Assembly (NCBI GenBank): GCA_963682025.1
Contig: OY821518.1
Location: 11,027,400 to 11,091,399, forward strand
DNA from: Cordilura impudica
Lineage: Eukaryota; Arthropoda; Insecta; Diptera; Scathophagidae
Length of the DNA stretch: 64,000 bases
Reading direction: 5' to 3'
Shown here one piece after another: positions 21,150-31,979 of the stretch. The position numbers and the translations under genes are program-made. The notes beneath the pieces were generated by a model. That model was not told the origin of the DNA. It made no database searches and saw only the letters and a program-made list of their open reading frames with translations. Positions within the stretch are counted from its first letter, which is position 1, and every line of letters starts with the position of its first letter.

Positions 21150-23344
21150 TTTTACCCCCCAAAGGCACGATTAAAACAAACTTTATTCCTCTCCGATGTT
21201 TGTGTCTCTGGTGGAATCTACATATCAAAATACATTTTCCTAATTTACTTTGTAAATATACAAAAAGGTACACTTTTACAGTTACGGCCGTTTTTGCCCC
21301 CCTCCCTTCCCTTTAACATCCGAATTCCAAAAGATTTCGTCTCATTTGATGTTTCTATCTTTAGTGGAATCCACAAACTATATTTAATATTCGTTTGTTT
21401 AGAAGATACCAGATGTATTATTTTTCCCGTCTTTGGCCGTTTTTTCCCCTACACGTTAGAATTACCGATATATTCATCTTTGACTGAGGCCCACGTATTT
21501 GGTGGGGTCTGTATACCAAAATTCATAAATATCGACTAATATGTTAAGAAGATGCCAAGGTACCATTTTTATCCCACCCCCCACCCCTTAACACCCGAAT
21601 TTCCAGAAGTTTTCATCGGGTGTCTCAATCTCTAGTGGATCCACAAACCATATTTTATATTAGCTTGTTTAGAAGATGTACACTTATTCCCCATTTTTGC
21701 CGTTTTTCCTCCCCTGTATGCTAGAATTAACAATTAATTCATCCCTGATACCCATGTATTCGGTGGAGTCTGTGTGACAAAATTCATGCATGTATATAGA
21801 TTAATATGTTAAGAAGATACAAAAAAGCACCATTTCCCCTTTTTGGCCATTTTTACTCCCCCCATCTGGTGTTTCTATCTCTAGTGGAATCCACATACCA
21901 TATTTCCTATTCCTAGATTCGTTTGTTTAGAAGATAACAAATGTACACTTTCTCCCATTTTTGGCCGTTAGAATTAGCAATAAATTCACTCTGGACTGAT
22001 AGCCAAGTATTCGGTGGAGTCTATGTACTAAAATTCATATATATAGATTACTATGTTAAAAAGATGCAGAAAGGTACAATTTTTACCCTTTTTGGCCGGT
22101 TTTCCCCCATAAATGGACGAATTTCGAAAAAATAATACTGAGCCAATATTCGTTTCCCGAATGGAGTCTACACACCAAATTTCATATTCCTACATTGATT
22201 TCGTATCATTTTCGCCTTTTAGGTCCGCTTTTCCCCCTTAAAGGCTCAAGTTTAAAAACTTTTTTTTTTAATTAATACTGGACGACCATTTCCGATATCG
22301 ATAATAATTGTTAAATGAATTTTAAAATAATAATAAAAAAAAAAAAATTAACCATGAAGAAGTCAGTCAGCATAGACCGACGAAACGTTGGGAAACCTAT
22401 GAAATAAACTTGGTTCAAAATCGACCCGTAAGCTCGAAACAACAATAAATACATAAATAAACATTTGTATCTGGTCAAATAACAAAAACAAAAAATTTTT
22501 ATTCTTGGCCGATGTTTTTGTCTCTGGTGGAATCAACATATCAAATTTTGTATTCCTAAATTACTTCGTAAAGAAGATACAAAAAGGTACCCTTTTGTAC
22601 TTATGGGCCACTTTTTACCCCCAATTTCCAAAAGTTTTCTTCTCATCTCATAGTTTTATCTCTAGTGGAACCCACATACTATATTTCATATCCCTTGATT
22701 TGTTTTGTGTAGGAGATAACAAATATACAATTTTTCTCCCTTTTTGGCCGTTTTTCCTCCCCTAGACGTTAGAATTAGCAATAAAATCATTATTGACTGA
22801 TGCCCACGTATGCGGTGGAGACTGTATAACAAAGTTCATATATGTGACCTTCTCCGAGAAAAGGAACCTAGTGTGTCAAAAAACGGGTTGTGTCAAAAAC
22901 GGTGGATTCTGGTACCTAAAGGGTAGAAACTTTAAATGCGTTTTTTTCTCAAAACTTAATTTTCACACACTAGGTCCCTTTTCACGGAGAAGGTCACATA
23001 TATAGATTAATATGTGAAGAAGATGAAGAAAGGTACAATTTTAACGCTTTTTGGCCGTTTTTTCCCCTTAAATGGCCGAATTTCGAAAAAAATTAGTTCT
23101 GAACCCACATTTGTTTCTCGGATGGAGTCTACACAGCAAATTTCATATTCCTAGATTAATTTGTTACCATTTCCCCCTTTTTGCCCGCTTTTACCCCGTT
23201 AATGTATGAATTTTTAAAAATCCGTTCTTAGTGGATCTTTACGCCGAGAGAGGAACTTACAATCTAAATTTCAAGCTTCTGGGTCGAATTGTTTGGGTTG
23301 GGCGATGATGATCATCCTCACAACTCTTTTATATATATAGAAGA
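21150..23344 (-). repeat. Minisatellite-bearing repeat, Helitron-like right end
   Basis: About a dozen degenerate units of roughly 150-160 bp: TCTCTAGTGGAATCCACA, CATATTTCATATTCCTA-like, TTTAGAAGAT, TTTTTGGCCGTTTTTCCCCC, ACTGAT(A)CCCA, TTCGGTGGAGTCTG. On the minus strand the right border reads A|TCTTCTATATATATAAAAGA, a 5' end of the Helitron kind (TC after A), at 23344. The left border is unclear. An unrelated block (about 22271-22500) and a MITE interrupt the array. No coding capacity. Confidence 0.6.
22844..22997. mobile_element. MITE, 154 bp, with about 40-bp inverted repeats
   Basis: GTGACCTTCTCCGAGAAAAG at the left pairs with CTTTTCACGGAGAAGGTCAC at the right; the arms continue through (A/G)ACCTAGTGTGT and AAAA. 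It interrupts a minisatellite unit whose intact form reads TTCATATATATAGATTA (compare 22031); the flanks are TTCATATAT and ATATATAGATTA, implying an ATAT/TATA duplication. No coding sequence; superfamily unknown. Confidence 0.8.
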
Positions 23345-24850
23345 TGTCTTATGATTCCTATAAGGAACGAAGTGCCGCAACAAAGTTTCTCCATCGGGAT
23401 GGATTTCACAATAGATTTTTGATCTCTCTCCAGCTCATGCCGCTTTGATTGACTTCGGAGTCAATCAAAATGAGCGAGGGTCGTCCAGTTCTTCGAGTAT
23501 TTCCCTGGGGCTTCCAGTGGATAGCAGTTTTGGCAATGTCGCCTTGAGGTTTGCGCAGCGTGTGACCAATCCAATGCCATTTTCGGTTACTGGTCTGATT
23601 GCGCCAGAGCTGCTCGTTGGATATGGTGTTAGGCCAAAGTATTTTTAGGATCCTACGAAGACAGCGGTTAACGAATACTTGGATCACATTCAAGTCGCGT
23701 GGTGTTGTGTTCCAAGTTTCACAGGCGTAAAGGAGCACCATTTTAACGTAGGGGTTAAATATGCTTATCTTGGTGCATTTAGAAATGATTGTAGATTTCC
23801 ATACAGGGCGAAGCATGCCGAAGGACTGGTTAGCTTTTCAGATTCGATAGTTTCTGGCATCACTGGAGCCGCTGGTATGCGTTAAAATGATGCCAAGGTA
23901 GCAAAAGGATTAGACTGCTTCCAGTTCATCACACCCTGTATGTTGAATTTGTTGTTGTTAGAGCTGTTGCAGCGCATCACTTTGCTCTTGCCTATGTGCA
24001 TCTGCAATCCGGCTATAGATGCTTCGGTCTCGAGGGACTTAAGTTGAGCTACCATATACGGGTAGCGGTAACTGTGAGATAAAAGGCAGATATCGTCTGC
24101 GTATTCCAGGCTCTCGAGTTGCTGGTTGACCACCCATCTCTCTGTTCACACGAGCAGCATTGTGCACTGCAACATCTAGAACGATGTTACTACGTCAAAG
24201 CTACTGCTCAGTGCGTTATCATGGACTACGCATCCCCATACAGGAATTGAAATAATGTAATAATTTTGGAAGGAATTCCCTTGCAAGCTAGAGCGCTCCA
24301 TAATGCATTGTGGTTGATGGTGTCGAACGCCTTTTCTATAAAGATCACATAGAGGGGGATTGTCACTCGGCAGACTGTTCTGCAATTATACGAAGACCAT
24401 AGATATGGTCAACGCATGATTTCTGTGGGTAAAAATCAGCCTGCTCTGGTATTAGGTCATTCATAATAGCGTCTGATATTCTTCTGTTGACAATATGGGA
24501 TATTATTTTATAGACTGCACTGAGGATAATAATACCTCTCCAGTTTCTGCACTTGGTAAGATTGCCTTTTTTTGAGGATATTGAAGATACCTTCCTTTAT
24601 ATTCGCATCCAGTTCTATGTTGAGCCAAAAGTTCTCGATAAGAGGTAGCAGCAAATTTTCTGTTGTTTGGAAGTCGGCTTTGAACATCTCAGGGGCTATA
24701 CCGTCGACTTCAGGAGCTTTATTTACCTTAAGGGCTATGACAACGCTTAGAACTTTTGGAAAATCCTGAACCTGTATGGAGATATCTGGTCTTACTGTAT
24801 GGGCTGCACATAGGCAGATATTTTAAGGATTTGCAGATATTTTAAGCATG
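23345..24850 (-). pseudogene. Non-LTR retrotransposon reverse transcriptase, C-terminal fragment
   Basis: Minus-strand pieces in the order expected for a LINE ORF2. Around 24570-24770 lies a KVNKAPEVDGIAPEMFKA-like block (RT entry). Around 24200-24390 is a GIPSKII-type block. SLEYADDICLLSH holds the catalytic YADD near 24095. The tail (23406-23816) reads LLYACETWNTT, INRCLRRIL-like and WHWIGHTLRKPQGDIAKTAI, ending in a WREIKNLL motif. Several frameshifts separate the pieces. The RWxWIGHTLRKP tail is typical of a widespread class of invertebrate endonuclease/RT elements; I do not name the clade. It is 5' truncated, as LINE copies usually are. Confidence 0.8.
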
Positions 24851-26392
24851 CTGGAGTAATGTTGTCTCTATATCTCCAGTTGCGCATGTGTGGATGTTGC
24901 CAAAACACCTACAGGGTCCTTATGAAACAGAAAAGCACAATATTTGACATATGACAATTAAAAATAAATTGCTAGTACAATTTTGCTTTAATGGACGCTG
25001 CCTAGAAAGCTCTGAATTTTGTTGCTAAAAAAGTAATTTAATTGATTTCCATGATAGGCAAAAGATACCTGTTTTTAAAGACTATGGCCGGCGCTTGTTT
25101 ATGTTCTTTTACCCCTGATCCATCCAACATTTTCTTTCCATCACTACGGTTCTGTCTGCAAAACACTACAATATCTCTGTTGTATGCTCACATAAGCCTT
25201 GATTTTGCAAATGTGTTTTGGTTATTGATTCTTGCAAAAATACATAAAGCAATTTACAGTAATTTATTATACCCCATTTACTGATAAATTCAATGAAAAG
25301 TCTTCTTACAATGCACTGCACTGCACTACACTGCACTAACTTAATTTCATCCATTTGAAACGTTTCTTTTTTTGTTTTTTTGGAAATATTTCCAAATAAA
25401 GAAAATATTTATCTTTCATGTGTTAATTGATTTAAATTTCAGGGATTATTATATTTGTTAGTTTATTGTTTAGGAATACATTTTTAATTCGATTTGAATA
25501 ATTTATTTTTAAGCAAATAAGTAGATTAAGGAAACTTTTTCTGAATTGATAAAATGATGGTAGACGATGGACGATGGACATTATACAAAAGAAAAATACC
25601 ATTACAGAGGAATACTTGTACTGTTCATACTCCTTTTTTACATTCATTATCTTTGCAGTTGAAAGACAGTTCCATTTTCGAGCTTTAACTTTTGCTTGCA
25701 ATTAAAATGTCAAATATTATTTCACAGTCAGTATCTATTGATACCGACAACAAGCTGAAGCTGTGTGTGTGGAAGTATTTACTCCAATCTGTTTTGTACC
25801 TCTAAGCAATGTCAATTTATTTCACGCAATAACAACGACACACATTCACACTTAACAATATTTAGTTTGATAGCAACGTCGCAGTTATCGAGTAATGTCA
25901 TTGCCAGCAACCATATTGCGATACATCATCAGCATCCTCATCAGCACCATCATCATTATTATTATCAATACCGCCAACCAAACAACCAAGCAGCAACAAT
26001 AAAATTGTACATGATATATGCGATAATTGGGTGATAATGTCTGTTAAAATTGCATGACATTTCAAATTTAGTTTGCGTTTTCCACAGAGAAATTGTGGAA
26101 ATAATATTTAACAAATATTTTTGTTATTTTGATTTAAAGGTACGGAATAACTAAATTTTCCTTCCAAAATCCATATTTTGGGTTATTGTTGAATGAAGAC
26201 GGATAAATGTCAGATCTCGTTTCACTTTTACTCTGAACTATGAGCCGCAATTAGTTAACTGTGACAGAGTACAATTAGTCTTAGGATTTTAGTTTGGACA
26301 ATAAAAAAAAAAAAAAAAAATAACTCCGATCGAAAAATTTCAATAGCGAAAGTTTCGCTTAGACCCCAAGCTTCTGTTTATTTTTTTTAAAC
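24851..26392. other. Intergenic DNA, no gene supported
   Basis: AT-rich and partly low-complexity DNA, including a CTGCACTACACTGCACTA-type repeat near 25313-25340 and a CAT/CAC-rich patch near 25920-25960. Short frames here look random. A poly-A run lies near 26304-26320. Confidence 0.5.
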
Positions 26393-26575
26393 CCTATAAT
26401 GGCCAGTGTATAATGACTTTGTGCTGATGCTTGTAACTACCAAAAATACTTGGCCCAGACACATCTTCTATTATACGGATCGACTCAGAATCACCTTCTC
26501 AGAATCACCTTCTGAGTCGATTTAGCGTGCCATACAAACCTTGCAAGCAAACTAAAGGTCGCAAATATGAGTATA
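26393..26575 (+). mobile_element. DINE-1-like element, left fragment split by the Tc1 insertion
   Basis: Reads AACCCTATAATGGCC(AG)TGTATAATGACTTTG and on to GGTCGCAAATATGAGTA, matching the 5' quarter of the full DINE-1-like copies. The (GTCC)n tract is missing here. It continues on the far side of the Tc1-like element at 29454 (TATTTTGATAAAGTTTA). Confidence 0.7.
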
Positions 26576-27121
26576 CACGGTGGTGGCCTTATAATTAGAA
26601 ACGATGTTTTAAGAAAATAAAATCGCAGTGCAACTTCTTTTAAGACCTACACTGTAAATTATAAGAATCGTTATTCAACGAGTAGACATTCAACATTGTT
26701 GTCGATGCAAAACACGTGTAGTTCAAAGTTTTCTTATTAAAAAAATTAAAATTATTTTACAAGTAGTTTGTTTTGGCTGGTCATCTAATTAGAGTCGTGC
26801 AATTGTTGTTTTAATTTCTAAACTTATTTTATTATTAGTGACAAAGTGAGTGTAATTTGAAAACCCGTAGATTAAATTCTAATAATTTTGATACATTTTA
26901 GTTTCTAAAATGGGCAAGAACAAGTTATGTACTCCAAAAATGAGGGAGTTGATTGTGCAGTGTTATGAAAAACAGTCAATGGCGGCAATTGCGCAAAAGT
27001 TTGGTTGCTCCAAAAAAGATGGTATTTGGTCCAATTCACTTGTACAATAAGACAAAGGAGTTTGAAACCCCAGCTAAGAAGCCTAGGGCACGAAAGACAA
27101 CTCCAGCATAAGACAGAACTA

Positions 27122-28398
27122 AAGGGTCCGCCATCTAACGTTTTTTTTTCAACTAGTCCTTATTTCGTGAATGGTAACACTTAGCTCATGTCTGATTTGA
27201 CAGATAATTAGTTTTATTCTTCCGCTGAACGAATGTGGTTGTGTATACGCTTGAACAACGCTGGAAAATATTGCGACATTACTTTGAAAATCATGGTAAT
27301 GTTGTAGAATGTGTGCGAAAATTGCGTATGGATTTTGGAAGAAGAGAAGACCCGTCAGCTCCGTATGTTCGTTATCTTGTGAAAAAAGTGAAAGAAACTG
27401 GCATCCTCATCGATAAACCAAAGCGTGAAAAGCCAAAAACAGTGTGTACACCTGAGAATATTGCTGCTGTGGCAGAAAGTGTGCGTGAAGCGCCATCAAC
27501 ATCAATTCACCGTCGTTCTCCAGAATTGAACATTTCGGAGGCATCATTGAGACGAGTTTTGCATAAAGACCTTGGTGTGACGCCATACAAAGTCCAATTG
27601 GTTCAGGAGTTGAAGCCAACTGACCATCCAATGCGTTTTCGCTTCACTAAGTGGGCCTGCGATCGACTTACAGAAGATGCCGATTTTGCCAAAAACAAAT
27701 CATCTTTTCAGATGAATCTCATTTTGGTCTTGGCGGGTATGTAAACAAGCAAAATTGTCGCATTTGGGGCACAGAAAACCCGCACGCATATATTGAAAAG
27801 CCAATACACCCAAAACGAGTCACTCTTTGGTGCGGATTTTGGTCCAGAGGCCATTTTTTTTTCGAAAATAAGCAAGGAGTGGCCGTTACAGTCAATGGCG
27901 ATCGTTATCGGGCCATGTTGAACGAATTTTTGTTCACAAAAATTGAAGAGGAGGATATTGGCAACATTTGGTTTCAACAGCTACCGAAGCTACACTCGAT
28001 GTTTTGCGCCCTGTTTTTGAAGATCGCATTATCAGCCGCAGAGCTGATGTCGTTTGGCCACCTCGGAGCTGCGATTTGACACCTTTGGACTATTATTTGT
28101 GGGGTGCCCTCAAAGATAAGTGTTACGCCAACAAGCCAGAGACAATTGACGCTTTAAAGGACAATATTCGTGAAGCCATTGGTGAAATACAGCTGCACAC
28201 AATCGATAATGTGCTTAAAAATTGGACCGATCGTGTAGGCTACTGCATGGCCAGCCGAGGCAGCCATTTGAATGAAATTTTTTTCCATTATTAACCGGAA
28301 GGATTGTACTTTCAAATAAAAAAAGAAATTTGAGATAATATTCAGTATTTTTTTTTTATAGCATTTTCAAAAAAAAAGAAGTTATTTGGCGGACCCTT
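27122..28398 (+). mobile_element. mariner-like element, 1,277 bp, inserted in the Tc1-like gene
   Basis: Inverted repeats AAGGGTCCGCCA and TGGCGGACCCTT with further partial pairing inside, and TA duplicated (27120-27121, 28399-28400). Length and single transposase are normal for mariner. It lies within the Tc1 coding region, so it is younger than the Tc1 insertion. Confidence 0.9.
27235..28294 (+). pseudogene. mariner-type transposase, broken
   Basis: About 345 codons equivalent. It begins VVYTLEQRWKILRHYFENHG at a GTG where an ATG would be expected, so the start is probably mutated. Two helix-turn-helix regions follow (SEASLRRVLHKDLGVTPYKV). A frameshift near 27697 precedes IIFSDESHFGLGGYVNKQN (first Asp). 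The usual QQDGATCHTA block is missing: IWFQQ (about 27980) jumps into TEATLDVLRP, so the second Asp is deleted and the frame changes. The end is normal, with WPPRSCDLTPLDYYLWG (third Asp) and a C-terminus NEIFFHY. This is the same family as the copy at 51520-52731. Confidence 0.85.
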
Positions 28399-29453
28399 TA
28401 TTTGTAGGGCCAGTAAGAGAAATCCATTCATGTCTTCACGAGAAATAAAGACTGAAATTGAACAGCAAATAAACGCAGAAATATCCACTCGGACAATAAG
28501 AAGGCGCGTACAAGATTCGGGACTTCGTGGATGCATTGCACAAAAAAACCGCATGTCTCAAAAAAAATTATTAAGAAGCGGTTGTGGTTTTCAAGAGAAA
28601 TGCTTGCAAAAGATCCACGTTACTGGAATAGAGTTCTCTGGAGTGATGAATCCAAGTTTAACTTGTTTCAATCTGATGGAAAAACGTATGTGAGACGTCC
28701 TCCAAACAAAGCCTGGGACCCCCAGGTACACTGGGAAAACGGTGAAACACGGTGGCGGGTCTAATTGTACGGATTCAGGGAATAATGGATCAACATCAAT
28801 ATAAAAGTATTTTGGAAAATGTAATGGAACCGTAATCTTTGAGAATATGCCCCTGCATTACATTTTCCAGCATGACAATGACCCAAAGCACACTACAAGG
28901 TTAGTGAAATGTTGGCTTTCGGATCAAAATATTGATGTTCTGAACTGGTCACCCTAAAATGTTGTTCTCAACCCAATTGAAAACTTATAGGCAATTGTAA
29001 AAAGAGATCTCAAGGACAAAAATCCACGAAACAATGATGAATTGTTTCAAATGGCGCAGCAAAGCTGGGATAATATATCTTTGGAAACATGCCATCGTTT
29101 AATACAAAGTTTACCGAAAAGACTGGCGAATGTTGTCAAAAATAAGGGTTATCCAACAAAATATTAATGGATATGTCTATTTTGTTTAACTTTACGAAGA
29201 TATTTTTAAGTTGTATATAAATATTTTTTGTTGTTTCTAATTATGTGACCAAATTGGAATTGCTGTTTTTTGTGTTTAGTTAATTTTCTTAAAAATGTTA
29301 TTCATACTGTGAATTTTTTGTTCTTTAAATCAATGCTGATTGTTACTTTACTATTTCTAGTTCATAGTTTGAATATGATAAACTATATTTTTAAAATATA
29401 TTTCCAAATACATATGCTGCAAAGCCATTTCTAATTATAAGGCCACCACTGTA

Positions 29454-29475
29454 TATTTTGATAAAGTTTAGTTTA
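29454..29475 (+). mobile_element. DINE-1-like element, right fragment beyond the Tc1 insertion
   Basis: TATTTTGATAAAGTTTA continues the repeat interrupted at 26575. It is cut off after about 20 bp by the 3' end of an inverted LINE. Confidence 0.6.
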
Positions 29476-29655
29476 GTTTATTTATCTTTATTTGTTGTTC
29501 CCATACAACAAGATTTACATCTTTTATATTATTGTATGGGAATTTTTAAAGAAAAACAAGTTACAGTATACAAAAATATTTAAATAAATTGTATAATTAT
29601 ATAAAGTAAATAAAAAAAATAAATAAATAAAAAAAATAAATAAATTAATAAATAA

Positions 29656-30437
29656 AACAAGTAAGAAAATTATAGTCGGTCTAGACCGACTATACGATAC
29701 CCTATACCATGCGTTTAGAAACCATATCTCTTAGGCCCAACTAACTGGACATAGAAAATAAGCAAAAACCAAATTTGAGTGGGATTTTTATTAATTTTTT
29801 TGGCTGCAGATATGAAAAAGTTCATATCGGATGCTATATCTATATGGGGACTAGGTCCAAAAATAGACCGATCCTGATCATGTTTGGTAAAGTCTCTAGT
29901 ATTTTGCAAAAATATATACAAACAAAATCTGAGAAGAATCAGTGCAATATTTTTGTTTTTTAATAGATTTAAGTGAAGATCGGGAAGCAGCTCTATATGG
30001 GGCCAAAGGGATCATTGTTGGACTACTCATTAACGGACGTAATGAACGCATATAAAACCCAATTTGAGTAAGATCTATATGACAATTTGGAACTTATGGC
30101 AATTTATGTCGATTTCATAGGGGTAATTTGTATGGGGGCTAGGTCTGAACATGGACCGATTCTCACCAATTTCAACAGCGTTTATCCCATGGCCGATAAA
30201 AGCTTACATACCAAATTTCATCAAAATATATTCATATTTGCGACCTGCAGTTTGATTACAAGGTTTACATGGACACACAGACGGACGGACGGACGGACGG
30301 ACATTGTTAAATCAACTCAGAAAGTGATTCTGAATCGATCGGTATAATTAAAGATGGGTCTAGGACGAATATTTTTGGTTGTTAAAAACAGCAGCACAAA
30401 GTCATTATACCCAAACCACATAGTGGTATAGGGTATA
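29656..30437 (-). mobile_element. DINE-1/mini-me-like element, copy 3
   Basis: Full-length minus-orientation copy: TATACCCTATACCACTATG at 30437 downward, (GTCC)n (read on + as GGAC repeats near 30282-30302), the complete 24-nt palindrome near 29671-29694 and CTTACTTGTT at the left end. It is inserted in A/T-rich LINE tail sequence. Confidence 0.8.
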
Positions 30438-30557
30438 ATAAAGAACTAAATAAATGAATGAGAATCAAATGGTAAAATTTTGATTAAAAAAAAAAAAAAA
30501 AAGAGAAAAATGGTTGAAATAACATTGGTGTATTAAAAACAATAAGTGACAAATAAT

Positions 30558-31378
30558 TTAAATTTGCATTGAAAAACCAGCAGTTATTTTGTTTTTGAAC
30601 TGTATTGCGTTGTTGATTTTCTGTGTTTGATTTGGTAGTAAGTTCCAGAGATAAACGGCATTAAAGTAGAACTGCCATTCGGAAATTTTACTACGATATC
30701 TTATCGGTACAAGCTTTCTCCCTCTATTGGATCTTGCAAAGGTTAAGCGGTTGAAAAGGTATGATGGTTCCTTCTGATATATAATTTTGTGTAATAGAAC
30801 TAGCACCTTTAATTTTAAAATATTATCAAACGACATATCATATAGTCTTGTTGAAAACGAGATAATACGATCAAGTCTGTTTAATCCATAAACATACCTT
30901 ATAATACGATTGAAGGCCACATTTTGTTTTCTCTTACTAGTTGAGTCACATAAAGCAAAAATTTCACACCCGTATAATAAAACCAGCATTAGGTAAGATT
31001 TTGCAAGTATTATTCTTATATTTAATGGAATGCAAGATTGAGTCGCCTAAAGCGTCCGAAGCATACCATACGTTCTCCCTACCACAACGTTTACATGATT
31101 GTTCCAACTAAGTGTGTCATTAAAAACAATACCCAGATTCTTTGATGAGGACACAATTTCAATTCTCTGATTGTTGAGAACAATATCAAAATCTAGATTA
31201 TGACGTAGAGTTTTCTTGTGCATGATGAGACATTTGGACTTGAGGGGATTCAGACAAAGTCCATTAGCTGTTTCTCAGTTATAAATATTATTTAAATCAT
31301 CATTAAGTTTTGCTACGTTTTCTCTGGAAGATATTAGTGGACTGCAAAGATATACTTGGACGTCATCGGCGTATATGT
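30558..31378 (-). pseudogene. LINE reverse transcriptase C-terminus
   Basis: Minus-strand reading starts at VHIYADDVQVYLCSP (YADD catalytic motif, 31375 downward) right at the border with the inverted-repeat element. After a stop near 31278 it continues NGLCLNPLKSKCLIMHKK and SSKNLGIVF(N)DTLSWNNHV, then stops at about 31047. The last block (30989-30558) has LLYGCEIFALCD, FNRIIRYVYGLNRLD, KIIYQKEPSYLF and ISEWQFYFNAVYLWNLLPN. These are typical of the C-terminal domain of Jockey-superfamily LINEs in flies. Dead copy with at least two stops. Confidence 0.8.
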
Positions 31379-31383
31379 GTACT

Positions 31384-31747
31384 AGGGCGGGTCCATTTAA
31401 AAATCGCCCATTGTTCAGTGAAAACCGTATTCTAGGGATCAAAATAAGAAACTTTGCCGAAGGAACCATACCTCTAAAACGAATTCTGATGTCCCAACTT
31501 TTGACCTGTCTGTCTGTCTGGCTCACTTTGACCCATTTAGAGTGCCCCAATCGAATCCAAATGTATGATTGACCCCCCTAACTTTGGAGGGCCGACTCAC
31601 CCATGCCAGTGGCACACCTCCTGGAACTCCCCTGTGGTGTTCCCCATATAAACATTTAAAAAAATCACCATTTTTGGCACTTTACATGAAAAAATCAGCG
31701 AAATGCCTATGTTTTTTCTTTTTGGAGTTTATTTTTCTCTTTAGAAA
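31384..31747. repeat. Left long terminal inverted repeat
   Basis: Pairs with 33952-34345. It begins GGGCGGGTCC and ends near TTTTTCTCTTTAGAAA. Short open frames inside are the arm itself, not genes. Confidence 0.8.
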
Positions 31748-31979
31748 TTTATTTAGTCAGAACATATGTAAATGAAAAAATGAATTTAACTTGTCGTTCC
31801 GTTCCTTGTATGTGTGATGGAATTTTTGGATCATTAAACGGTGGATCATCTTGATTTAAATATTCTTTCAATGTATAGGACCGAATGCTTCGCGTGAATG
31901 GTGGTTCAAATACGTTATTTATGTCATTCGTATTGATCACTTCCGTGTAACTTGTGCAATTAAAGTTTATATCTGATTT

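Larger units (their letters stand above)
26910..29167 (+). pseudogene. Tc1-family transposase, interrupted and frameshifted
   Basis: Starts at ATG 26910 with MGKNKLCTPKMRELIVQCY, a Tc1-type N-terminal helix-turn-helix. A frameshift occurs near 27015, an in-frame TAA near 27110 follows KTTPA, and the mariner splits the gene at 27121. After the mariner come a second DNA-binding block (TIRRRVQDSGLRG), the first Asp (VLWSDESKFNLF), the second Asp (FQHDNDPKHT) near 28873 and the NPIENL Glu block near 28975, ending KNKGYPTKY and TAA at 29167. Stops also appear after WRV (about 28762) and as SP* near 28958. The family is clear (DDE with the NPIE signature). The gene is dead, and the original start and stop are recognisable. 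Confidence 0.85.
26576..29451 (+). mobile_element. Tc1-like transposon carrying a nested mariner
   Basis: Ends are inverted repeats of about 24 bp (GTGGTGGCCTTATAATTAG then AAA), with TA on both sides (26574-26575, 29452-29453). Removing the nested mariner (27122-28398 plus one TA) leaves about 1.6 kb, the usual Tc1 length. It contains a broken Tc1 transposase. The insertion lies inside a DINE-1-like repeat, and joining the flanks restores GCAAATATGAGTATATTTTG-like sequence of that repeat. Confidence 0.9.
29470..31383 (-). mobile_element. 5'-truncated Jockey-like LINE with nested DINE-1-like insertion
   Basis: The minus strand carries the RT C-terminal region (31378-30558), a 3' UTR, and a 3' end rich in TAAATAAA ending near GATAAATAAACTAAACTAAA (29470-29490). 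The 3' tail region is interrupted by a DINE-1-like element (29656-30437). The 5' side stops at the inverted-repeat element beginning 31384. Confidence 0.7.

Noticed and set aside
25765..26034. His/Gln-rich open frame
   Set aside because: It derives from CAT/CAC simple repeats, with no domain and no supporting gene signals.
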